A stretch of 26,043 nucleotides of DNA, from positions 1 through 26,043 of the forward strand of contig CALESG010000089.1 in the NCBI GenBank assembly GCA_937907215.1, given 5' to 3'. The notes below the pieces were generated by a model. That model was not told the DNA's origin. It was given only the letters and a program-made list of their open reading frames with translations, and searched no databases. Positions 7,282-14,010 of this stretch are shown in pieces (position 1 is the stretch's first letter; every line of letters begins with the position of its first letter). This DNA is from an uncultured Ruminococcus sp. GTDB taxonomy: Bacteria; Bacillota; Clostridia; Oscillospirales; Ruminococcaceae. A program made the translations under genes and the position numbers.

Positions 7282-8793
7282 ATGAAAACAATGCGAAAAT
7301 TGATTTTGCCGTTTCTGATAATTACAATGATCATAGGCATGATATTGCCTTGTTCACTAAAAGCAGAAGCCTATACGTTCACACCGCCGTTTACTATAAA
7401 AAGTAATGCCGGAATTATCATGAATCTGGATTCTGGTACTGTTATTTATGAAAAAAATGCAGACCATCAGGAAATGCCGGCTCATCTTGCTCAAATAATG
7501 ACTGCCATAGTTGTAATGGAAAATTGCAGTGATATTGATAATACAACGATCACTCTTGATATAGATGCAGATATATATTTTCAGAATCTGGCAGCGTCTG
7601 ATGATATAAGATATGCTGAAATAGGTACAGGCGATACTCTTACAGTTACAGAATACCTTTATGCTATGCTTTTGACATCAGGATGCGATGCTGCATATGC
7701 TTTGTCAAATTTTATCGGCAATGGAAGTACAGAGGCGTTTGTAAAGATGATGAATGATAAAGCAGTGGAAATTGGATGCACCGGTACTCATTTTGTAAAT
7801 GCCACCGGACTTTATGATAAATATCAGATAACAACTGCACGAGATATGATGTTGATAACGAAATATGCTTTGGAAAAAGTTCCGGGATTTCGTGAGATAG
7901 CTACTGCTAATCTTTATAATACTACATCAAAGAGCAAAACTGTTTCATATGCTATGAATGGTTGGGCGTGGAAGCATTCAAACACAATGACTGAAAAGGA
8001 CAATCTTTTTTATTATGAGGGTGCGTCCGGTATAAAGACAGGAAATCTTAATGATTATGGAAGAAATCTTATAACACTGGCTACACGTGATGGAATAACA
8101 TATTTAGTTATTTTACTTGGAGCACCGTTTGAAGACGAAGAGGGAGAATTACGGTTTTATCATATTGAAGATGCTGAAGAATTGCTTGATTGGGCGTTTG
8201 CAAGTTTTCAGTATATGACACTTATTGGAGATGACCAAGAGATAGCAGAACTTCCGGTAACAGGCGGCAGCAGCAGTAATTTTGTTTTGGTAAAGCCTGA
8301 AAGTTCTTTGAATATGCTGTGGTGCAAGGATGTGGATATTTCGGCTGTTCAAAAAGTACCTACATATAATGAAAATATATCAGCACCTATAAAAAAAGGT
8401 GATGTTTTGGGTAATCTGGAACTTAAATTTTCCGGAGAAGTAATTGCAAGTACTCCGCTTGTTGCTGTTAGCGATGTTGACAGATCAGTTGTAAAGCATA
8501 ATATTTCTGCATTTACCTCATTCTTTACGGAATCCGGACCGGGTTCAACATTTCATGTAAGTTTGATATTTGCCTCACTATTATCAGTTGCTTATATTTT
8601 GCTGTGTATCTATTCATTATATGCAGCAAAGCAAAAACAGAAAACAGCCGATGCGATCCACATAGTACCAAAGAGTGCCGGTGCTTTGAATAATAATAAA
8701 ACTGTAAATACATCTGACAATAAAAAGGCATGGAAACGTTCTGATCCGCCGGTATTTTATCATAATAATTCCGACAAAAGGGAAGATGAGTGA
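7282..8793 (+). CDS. Degenerate D-alanyl-D-alanine carboxypeptidase (PBP5/DacA-family pseudoenzyme), membrane-bound
   Basis: The protein follows the S11 carboxypeptidase plan: signal peptide (residues 1-31, hydrophobic 7-22), transpeptidase-like domain starting SNAGIIMNLDSGTVIYEKNAD, a C-terminal beta domain (about 320-400), a transmembrane helix (about 425-447) and a polar cytoplasmic tail. The active-site SxxK, expected as PASxTKIMTA, reads PAHLAQIMTA, so catalytic Ser is His68 and Lys is Gln71. The SGN motif is SGC (133-135). KTG (252-254) is intact. The reading frame is full length, so it is not decaying by frameshift. I infer a catalytically inactive homologue that may still bind peptidoglycan or partners. 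The start has AGAAAGG 11 bp upstream. A strong bidirectional terminator follows. Confidence 0.85.
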   Translation: MKTMRKLILPFLIITMIIGMILPCSLKAEAYTFTPPFTIKSNAGIIMNLDSGTVIYEKNADHQEMPAHLAQIMTAIVVMENCSDIDNTTITLDIDADIYFQNLAASDDIRYAEIGTGDTLTVTEYLYAMLLTSGCDAAYALSNFIGNGSTEAFVKMMNDKAVEIGCTGTHFVNATGLYDKYQITTARDMMLITKYALEKVPGFREIATANLYNTTSKSKTVSYAMNGWAWKHSNTMTEKDNLFYYEGASGIKTGNLNDYGRNLITLATRDGITYLVILLGAPFEDEEGELRFYHIEDAEELLDWAFASFQYMTLIGDDQEIAELPVTGGSSSNFVLVKPESSLNMLWCKDVDISAVQKVPTYNENISAPIKKGDVLGNLELKFSGEVIASTPLVAVSDVDRSVVKHNISAFTSFFTESGPGSTFHVSLIFASLLSVAYILLCIYSLYAAKQKQKTADAIHIVPKSAGALNNNKTVNTSDNKKAWKRSDPPVFYHNNSDKREDE

Positions 8794-8822
8794 TAAATTA
8801 AAAAACAATAAAATAATATTAT

Positions 8823-8881
8823 AAAAAGACTTTTGGTTCTGCAATTTTTAATTGCTAAATAAATCGAACCAAAAGTCTTTT
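8823..8881. terminator. Bidirectional terminator between carboxypeptidase-like gene and ktrA
   Basis: A 16-bp perfect stem (AAAAGACTTTTGGTTC with GAACCAAAAGTCTTTT) encloses a 26-nt loop, with A/T tracts on both sides. It serves two convergent genes. Confidence 0.9.
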
Positions 8882-8892
8882 ATTTTAAATTA

Positions 8893-9555
8893 TTACAGTA
8901 TAGCTTCAAACTTTGAAATGTCTTCTTTATGACCTATTACTGTTATTGTATCGCCTACAGTAAATTGGAAGTCGGGCTGGAAGTTGATTATTACATCGTT
9001 ATTATGTTTTATTGCAACAATATTTAATTTATAATTTTTACGAACATTAAGTGACAGGATGCTTTGTCCTGCAAGTCTTTCTGTAATTTCAATTTCCATG
9101 ATGTTTATATTATTGCTAAGTTCTATATATTCCAGCAGATTAGGAGCTAATAGCTTATTTGCAAGTCTGATATCTCTTTCCGGATATATTACCTCTGCAC
9201 CCATCATTTCCAATATATCGCCTTGTTCTTCGCTCATTGCTTTAGCTATGATTCTTTTTACTCCAAAACGTTTTACATAAAGAGTTGTAAGAATACATAC
9301 ATCTATTTGTTCCGCTATTCCAATTATTACTACATCGCATTCATGTATGCCAGCCTGCTGTAAGCTTTCCTTGCTGATAGAATTTATTATATGTGCATTA
9401 TCAGTAAATGCTGACGCTTTATTTATCTTATCTTCATCTTTATCGACTACAATAAGGTCACAATCATTTGCAGCCAATGTTTCAGCTACTGCAAATCCAA
9501 AACGTCCAAGACCGATTATGCCATATACGAATTTCTTTTGTTGTTTTTTTCTCAC
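8893..9555 (-). CDS. ktrA: Potassium uptake regulatory subunit KtrA/TrkA (RCK domain protein)
   Basis: KtrA is the cytoplasmic nucleotide-sensing ring that gates the KtrB channel-like transporter. The 220-aa protein has an RCK_N Rossmann fold with YGIIGLGRFG (residues 11-20) and the acidic end of beta-2 in LIVVDKDEDK, then an RCK_C domain ending VGDTITVIGHKEDISKFEAIL. I start at GTG 9555 because AAAGGAGAG lies just upstream; the long ATG frame from 9708 runs back through ktrB and would add 51 unrelated residues. The gene begins 17 bp after ktrB, so the two are co-transcribed. Confidence 0.93.
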   Translation of the reverse strand: MRKKQQKKFVYGIIGLGRFGFAVAETLAANDCDLIVVDKDEDKINKASAFTDNAHIINSISKESLQQAGIHECDVVIIGIAEQIDVCILTTLYVKRFGVKRIIAKAMSEEQGDILEMMGAEVIYPERDIRLANKLLAPNLLEYIELSNNINIMEIEITERLAGQSILSLNVRKNYKLNIVAIKHNNDVIINFQPDFQFTVGDTITVIGHKEDISKFEAIL

Positions 9556-9572
9556 AATAATCTCTCCTTTTA

Positions 9573-10883
9573 TTATCCAATAGGCATCTGCCCTTCCGGC
9601 AGTTCTGTAAGCTGTGTGTGTTTTCTTGCAAAAAGACCTACGATAGTAAGGGAACCAAGTCGTCCCATATACATTGTTATTATAATGCATATTTTTGACG
9701 GCAGACAAAGTCCGGCTGTTATTCCGGTAGAAAGACCTACTGTTGCATATGCTGAAAATGATTCATATAAAAGATTTGACAGTGGAATATCAGGTTCAAA
9801 TATACTCAGCATAAATGTACAGCAAAATACAACGCTAAGAGCTACTACAAATATTGTAAAAGCCGAATTTACAGTAGAAGAAGGAATTCTTTTTTTAAAT
9901 GCTGTAACAGAGCGTCCGGAAGGGTAGGCTATAATTGCACGGAATATTGTAAATATACTTGTAACTTTTATACCGCCGCCGGTAGAGCCCGGAGCTGCAC
10001 CTATCATCATAAGGAACATCATTATAAGAAGTCCGGCATCGCTGAAATTGCCTATGCTGTAAGTTGAAAAGCCTGCTGTTCTTGTTGAAACACTTGTAAA
10101 AAATGCAGACATCCATGAAATATCGTTTTGTGCAATTTTAAGCAGAAGCATTCCGCCAAATGTGAGTATTACTGTCATTAGCATTACAGTTTTTGTATGA
10201 AGACTCCATTTGCGGATATTTCTTTTTTTGATAACTTCACTTATAACAAGAAAGCCAAGACCTCCTGCTATAATTAGAAACGCTGTTATTAAATTTAGAG
10301 GAACATTGTTTATATATTCAGAAAGACCTTTTCCGCCTCCTAAAATATCAAATCCAGCATTATTAAATGAAGCTATAGAGTGAAATACACTTATACCGAC
10401 AGCGTGCCAAAAAGGATAATCTTTTATAAACACAAAAAAGCTTAAAAAAGCTCCAACTGCTTCAACTATAAAAGTGGTAAGGATAACCCATTTTATAAGT
10501 CCACGCAATCCCATCATAGATGGGTAATTCAGTGCTTCACGAAGAAGAACTCTATCACGCATACGTATTTTTTTTCCAGCCATAGAAATAAATCCAAGAC
10601 CTATAGTTGTGATGCCAAGTCCGCCTATTTGTATAAGTATTCCAAGTACAGTTTGTCCGAATGCTGTAAATGTATCAGCAGAATCTGTTACTAAAAGACC
10701 AGTTACACAAACAGCACTTGTAGATGTGAAAAGTGCATCATAAAACGGCAGTTCTTTTCCATCTTTAAGTGAGATAGGAAGCATTAGAAGAAAAGTGCCT
10801 GCTAAAATAATTATTGCGAAACCAAGTGCTATTGCCTGCATTGGACGCAAATGCCTTTTTCTTTTAGTTATATATGTATTCAT
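9573..10883 (-). CDS. ktrB: Potassium uptake transporter KtrB/TrkH
   Basis: A 436-aa membrane protein made of four M1-P-M2 repeats. The four selectivity-filter segments are visible: SAVCVTGL, SFNNAGF, STRTAGF and YATVGLSTG, each with the expected filter Gly. The gating-loop region GAAPGSTGGGIKVTS follows the third repeat, and the C-terminus is short, as in KtrB rather than the longer TrkH. The start at ATG 10883 follows GAGGG by 8 bp; another ATG at 10898 overlaps the stop of the ATPase gene but lacks a Shine-Dalgarno sequence. It is translationally close to the AAA+ gene before it and ktrA after it. Confidence 0.95.
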   Translation of the reverse strand: MNTYITKRKRHLRPMQAIALGFAIIILAGTFLLMLPISLKDGKELPFYDALFTSTSAVCVTGLLVTDSADTFTAFGQTVLGILIQIGGLGITTIGLGFISMAGKKIRMRDRVLLREALNYPSMMGLRGLIKWVILTTFIVEAVGAFLSFFVFIKDYPFWHAVGISVFHSIASFNNAGFDILGGGKGLSEYINNVPLNLITAFLIIAGGLGFLVISEVIKKRNIRKWSLHTKTVMLMTVILTFGGMLLLKIAQNDISWMSAFFTSVSTRTAGFSTYSIGNFSDAGLLIMMFLMMIGAAPGSTGGGIKVTSIFTIFRAIIAYPSGRSVTAFKKRIPSSTVNSAFTIFVVALSVVFCCTFMLSIFEPDIPLSNLLYESFSAYATVGLSTGITAGLCLPSKICIIITMYMGRLGSLTIVGLFARKHTQLTELPEGQMPIG

Positions 10884-10897
10884 TGTATCAGCCCTCA

Positions 10898-12352
10898 TTA
10901 GTTAAGAATAATATTTTCTACATCAGAAAGCTCTAAAGATGTCAGAATATCATTTGAAATATCACCGCTTATTTTGGCAATTCGATTGGCTTGATTTGAA
11001 ATTGCACTGTCTACAAAATTACGTACATCTCTTGCGTTGGCGAAGTTTTCATTATTTTCTTCACAACGTTTCTGGAAAAACTTTAGAACACTAAGTTCAG
11101 CTTCTTTTGTACGGGTGAGAGCATAATTTTTGCACATATTTTTAAATATATCCATAAGTTCCGGCGGAGAATAATCTTCAAATAATATTTTTGTGCGGAA
11201 TCTTGAATTAAGTCCCGGATTTGATTCAAGGAATTGTTCCATCTCCTCAGGGTATCCTGCAACGATAACTATGAAATCATCTCTATGGTCTTCCATCTCT
11301 TTTAAAAGAGTATTGACAGCTTCCATTCCGAAATCATTAGAGCCGGTACTTGCTGTTAGAGTATAAGCTTCATCTATAAATAATACTCCGCCCATAGCAG
11401 TTTTGATTATCTTTTCGGTTTTTATAGCAGTTTGACCTACATAACCGCTTACTAAATCAGAACGGTCTGTTTCCACAAGATGACCTTTGCGAAGGATTCC
11501 AAGTTTTGAATAAATTTTTGAAAGCAGTCTTGCAACAGTCGTTTTACCGGTTCCGGGATTGCCTGAAAATACCATATGTAAAGAAAGTGAAAGATTTGGC
11601 AAACCACGTTCTTCACGAAGTTTTTTTACTTTTATAAGATTTATCAAAGTATCCAGTTCTTCCTTTACACGTTTTAAACCAGTAAGACCGTGTAACTGTT
11701 CCATGAGTTCATCAAGTGTTTCATGAATTTCTTCAGTTATTTCTGCTGTGACATCTTCTTTTTTATTTGATGTAAGAGCATCATCCTGAGAGTTTGATTT
11801 TATACAAAAATCTTTAGGTACATGAGCAGCATGATTTTTAAGAGGACTTTGCCAGTGCATTAAGTTTGCAGCTCTTTGAGAATGCAGTTTTACCATTATC
11901 TGTGCAATAGCATTTGTCTGAAAAGCGTCTGCGGAACCGTCCATTACAGTAAGCATAATTCCTACAGAATTTATCGTTTCAATAAACAATAGAGATATAC
12001 TTCCGCTAGGGTCGCCGTACAACATATCTATATCAGTAAAAAAGTCAAGCAGCTGAGAAAGTGTGTCACATACGCTTTTCTGAGATATTTTGTTTTCATT
12101 AAGAAAACGTTTAAGATATTGCACCGATGTTTCCATATTCAAACATTCGCATATGAAATTTACTTCAGCTTCATTTATAACATTGTTGGAATCAGCAAGG
12201 AAGAGCATATATTTCAAATAAGCAAATCTTGCAAATTCACGTGTAGGACTGCCGTTTTTATTTATATTTTTTAATGCATATCCTTTTGACCCATATTTTC
12301 CGCAAAGCTCATATGTGTACTGAACAGCAAGCTGTAGATCAGTTTTCGCCAT
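10898..12352 (-). CDS. AAA+ ATPase of the CbxX/CfqX (SpoVK/EccA-like) family with N-terminal helical domain
   Basis: Residues 1-165 are helical; the stretch ARFAYLKYMLFLADSNNVINEAE looks TerB-like (weak call). A charged linker (about 185-215) leads to one AAA+ module typical of the CbxX/CfqX group: Walker A GNPGTGKT (264-271), pore loop SGYVGQTA, Walker B VLFIDEAYTL (from 323), Arg residues in SNPGLNSRFRTKI and the C-terminal NARDVRNFVDSA sensor-2 region. Such ATPases remodel protein complexes (Rubisco activase CbbX, EccA in ESX secretion, SpoVK). The substrate here is unknown. I chose ATG 12352 because AGAGGA is 8-9 bp upstream; it overlaps the preceding 103-aa gene by 14 bp, pointing to translational coupling and a likely physical partnership. 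ktrB follows immediately. Confidence 0.85.
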   Translation of the reverse strand: MAKTDLQLAVQYTYELCGKYGSKGYALKNINKNGSPTREFARFAYLKYMLFLADSNNVINEAEVNFICECLNMETSVQYLKRFLNENKISQKSVCDTLSQLLDFFTDIDMLYGDPSGSISLLFIETINSVGIMLTVMDGSADAFQTNAIAQIMVKLHSQRAANLMHWQSPLKNHAAHVPKDFCIKSNSQDDALTSNKKEDVTAEITEEIHETLDELMEQLHGLTGLKRVKEELDTLINLIKVKKLREERGLPNLSLSLHMVFSGNPGTGKTTVARLLSKIYSKLGILRKGHLVETDRSDLVSGYVGQTAIKTEKIIKTAMGGVLFIDEAYTLTASTGSNDFGMEAVNTLLKEMEDHRDDFIVIVAGYPEEMEQFLESNPGLNSRFRTKILFEDYSPPELMDIFKNMCKNYALTRTKEAELSVLKFFQKRCEENNENFANARDVRNFVDSAISNQANRIAKISGDISNDILTSLELSDVENIILN

Positions 12353-12650
12353 CTGCAATTTCCTCTTTATCAGTATTGTCAAAAATCACTTCTTTTAAGT
12401 CATCATACATTTTCATATAAGCGTCAATAAGCTTTTGATTTGTATTTTCACGTGATTTTACAATTTCCATTGTGGCATTTGCCTTTGCCTGACCTGCAAT
12501 ATCGCCGGGAACATGTTGTGCGGGAACTCTTTCCAAAAGGTCGAGTGATTTTTGCATATGATCATGGTCTGCCTGTACATCTGAAAGCAGACGTATTATA
12601 GTATTATAATTTTGTTTAAGTTCACTTATTGTAAATATACTGTCTGACAT
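12339..12650 (-). CDS. Small helical protein of unknown function, coupled to the AAA+ ATPase
   Basis: I do not recognise this 103-aa protein. It has no signal peptide or membrane segment. Predicted from composition, it is two long amphipathic helices (about residues 6-40 and 52-92) joined by a Pro-rich turn, RVPAQHVPGDI, with an acidic tail. Size and hairpin shape recall WXG100/ESX-type proteins, but there is no WXG motif, so that is only an analogy. Start ATG 12650 follows AAAGGAG by 8 bp; an upstream in-frame ATG at 12722 lies in the promoter. It overlaps the ATPase start by 14 bp and is the first gene of the operon, so it may be an adaptor or substrate of the ATPase. Confidence 0.75.
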   Translation of the reverse strand: MSDSIFTISELKQNYNTIIRLLSDVQADHDHMQKSLDLLERVPAQHVPGDIAGQAKANATMEIVKSRENTNQKLIDAYMKMYDDLKEVIFDNTDKEEIADGEN

Positions 12651-12679
12651 TTTTATTACTCCTTTATTAAAAAAACAAT

Positions 12680-12719
12680 TTATAATATACTTTTTACAGT
12701 ATACTTTTATAGTATACTT
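12680..12719 (-). repeat. Three direct repeats AAGTATACT[A/G]TAA in the operon promoter
   Basis: On the minus strand the units are AAGTATACTATAA (12707-12719), AAGTATACTGTAAA (12693-12706) and AAGTATATTATAA (12680-12692). They begin at the -10 box and continue into the leader, which is a plausible repressor site. Each unit holds the palindrome AGTATACT or a near form. No regulator is identified. Confidence 0.55.
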
Positions 12720-12739
12720 CATTCATATCAAAAAATCAA
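12711..12739 (-). promoter_or_regulatory. Promoter of the 103-aa/AAA+/ktrB/ktrA operon
   Basis: The minus strand reads TTGATT, 17 bp, TATACT. It is about 60 bp upstream of the first start codon and divergent from the lipoprotein promoter at 12787. Confidence 0.7.
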
Positions 12740-12786
12740 GGATTTTTACTTTTTTTCTTCTATTTATTTTAATTTGATAAAAGTGC

Positions 12787-12815
12787 TTGACTTTTTTTGC
12801 AAAGACGTGTATAAT
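12787..12815 (+). promoter_or_regulatory. Promoter of the cohesin-like lipoprotein gene
   Basis: The plus strand reads TTGACT, 17 bp, TATAAT, ending 33 bp before the start codon. Confidence 0.85.
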
Positions 12816-12848
12816 AGAATAAATCCAAATAGAAAGGACGGGCATATT

Positions 12849-13799
12849 ATGAAATCATTAAGTGCACGTATAGCAGCTATTTTATTAGTTGCAGCAATTG
12901 GGGGTACATTGAGTGCCTGTGGCAAAGACGATACAGATGTTTCTTCTGTTTCTGATAGTATTGCTGAGGCTTCTCTTAATGGGGAAAGTAGTGTAGTTGA
13001 CGGTGATGACAGTTCAGCTAGCGAAAATGATAATAACAACAGTGACAACAGTGAGAAAAGCGACGAGAGCAGCAATGCTGAAAGCAGCAGTACAGAAGCT
13101 GCAAAAGCTAATGCAAATGCAAATGGAGGAGCTGCTGAAGATCCTACATCTTTCTTGAAGCAGGAAATTACATTTGGTGTAGACCCAAGCAATATTCTTG
13201 GAGGAGGAGCTCAGGATCCTACTGAAGCACCTGCACCTGTACAGACAGAAGTTCATACAAAGAAGGTTGTAGTTACTGAAAAAAATGGCAGCCCTTCTAA
13301 AGATTCAAGCGGTCAGACTGTTACAGAAGTAGTTACAGAAATTCAGAATAAATATGTTTCTATTCCTGTTTCAAAGCCGGTTTATTGGCTTGATATGACA
13401 GGCAATACTGATAAGATATTCAACGGCGATATGATAAATCTTGAATTTAAGATCAAGGAAAATACTCCTGATGGAAATTATCCTATCGTTTTGTCATCTC
13501 CTGACTTTGTAAACTGGGCAGAAGAACAGCTTGATGTAAAGACTGTAGGCGGTTATGTTACTGTTGGTAATGCAACTCCTACTCAGCCATCTCAGGTTCA
13601 GCCAGGTCAGTTTACTATATCCGCTTCATGTGCAAGTGGTAAGGTTGGGGATACCATTACAATTTCACTTGATATTAGTGATAACCCTGGTATTGTAGGA
13701 ATGCTCTTTAAGGTTGAATTTGATTCCGGAGCTCTTGAATTTGTAAGTGCAGAAACAGGCAGCGCTATGGAAGATGTATCACCGGCTACTGCTAACTAA
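12849..13799 (+). CDS. Lipoprotein with two cohesin half-modules in reversed order
   Basis: A 316-aa surface lipoprotein: signal peptide with lipobox LSAC (Cys24), then a Ser/Asp/Asn/Glu-rich spacer (about 28-85), a Pro/Thr/Val linker, and two segments that look like cohesin halves. Residues about 177-240 (PVYWLDMTGNTDKIFNGDMI through VKTVGGYVTVG) resemble the C-terminal half; after the linker NATPTQPSQVQPGQ, residues 255-304 (FTISASCASGKVGDTITISL, NPGIVGMLFKVEFDSGALEFV) resemble the N-terminal half, and the protein stops there. Order is therefore C-half then N-half: a circular permutant, or the remains of two modules after a deletion. The start ATG 12849 follows AAAGGA; an in-frame ATG at 12774 lies before the promoter. 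Whether it binds dockerins is unknown. A strong terminator follows. Confidence 0.75.
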   Translation: MKSLSARIAAILLVAAIGGTLSACGKDDTDVSSVSDSIAEASLNGESSVVDGDDSSASENDNNNSDNSEKSDESSNAESSSTEAAKANANANGGAAEDPTSFLKQEITFGVDPSNILGGGAQDPTEAPAPVQTEVHTKKVVVTEKNGSPSKDSSGQTVTEVVTEIQNKYVSIPVSKPVYWLDMTGNTDKIFNGDMINLEFKIKENTPDGNYPIVLSSPDFVNWAEEQLDVKTVGGYVTVGNATPTQPSQVQPGQFTISASCASGKVGDTITISLDISDNPGIVGMLFKVEFDSGALEFVSAETGSAMEDVSPATAN

Positions 13800-13859
13800 T
13801 AATAATTTTATTAGTATAATACATATTTGTTTTTAGTAAGAAATAATAATTACAAATAT

Positions 13860-13893
13860 AAAAAACCCGCTGTATTTTTACAGTGGGTTTTTT
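13860..13893. terminator. Bidirectional terminator between lipoprotein and protease genes
   Basis: A 15-bp stem (one G-T pair) AAAAAACCCGCTGTA with TACAGTGGGTTTTTT and a 4-nt loop, flanked by A and T tracts, placed between convergent genes. Confidence 0.92.
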
Positions 13894-13907
13894 GTTTTAG
13901 AATGTTA

Positions 13908-14007
13908 AGAACTTGTGTTCATAGGATAGCCGCACGTTTTTTCGGCAAATTTTGCCGATTACTGCACCGACAAAATCTCACCATACGTCAGTATGATTTC
14001 GCTTTCT
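13908..14007. repeat. Half-element copy C of the AGAACTTGTGTTCATAGGA family
   Basis: It begins AGAACTTGTGTTCATAGGAT and keeps TTTTTTCGGCAAATTTTGCC and CATACGTCAGTAT in the same order and spacing as the left half of copy B. The right half is missing; the element ends at about the stop codon of the protease gene. It lies in the 3' untranslated region of that gene. Confidence 0.8.
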
Positions 14008-14010
14008 AAA

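Noticed and set aside
7146..7406. An 86-codon plus-strand frame before and into the carboxypeptidase-like gene
   Set aside because: It lies in repeat B and then in another frame of the real gene, with no ribosome binding site.
9538..9927. A 129-codon plus-strand frame
   Set aside because: Antisense to ktrB and the ktrA start; no ribosome binding site or homology seen.
12339..12650. Calling the 103-aa protein a WXG100/ESX secretion substrate
   Set aside because: Length and helical hairpin fit, but the WXG motif is missing and no EssC/FtsK-type ATPase or other secretion gene is in the window.
12764..13192. A 142-codon minus-strand frame rich in Ser and Leu
   Set aside because: It is antisense to the Ser/Asp/Asn-rich spacer of the lipoprotein; repeated AGC/GAC-type codons keep the reverse frame open.
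13860..13893. CRISPR or other phased repeat arrays
   Set aside because: All short repeats found are terminators, inverted-repeat elements or the three promoter repeats; no regularly spaced repeats with unique spacers were seen anywhere in the window.
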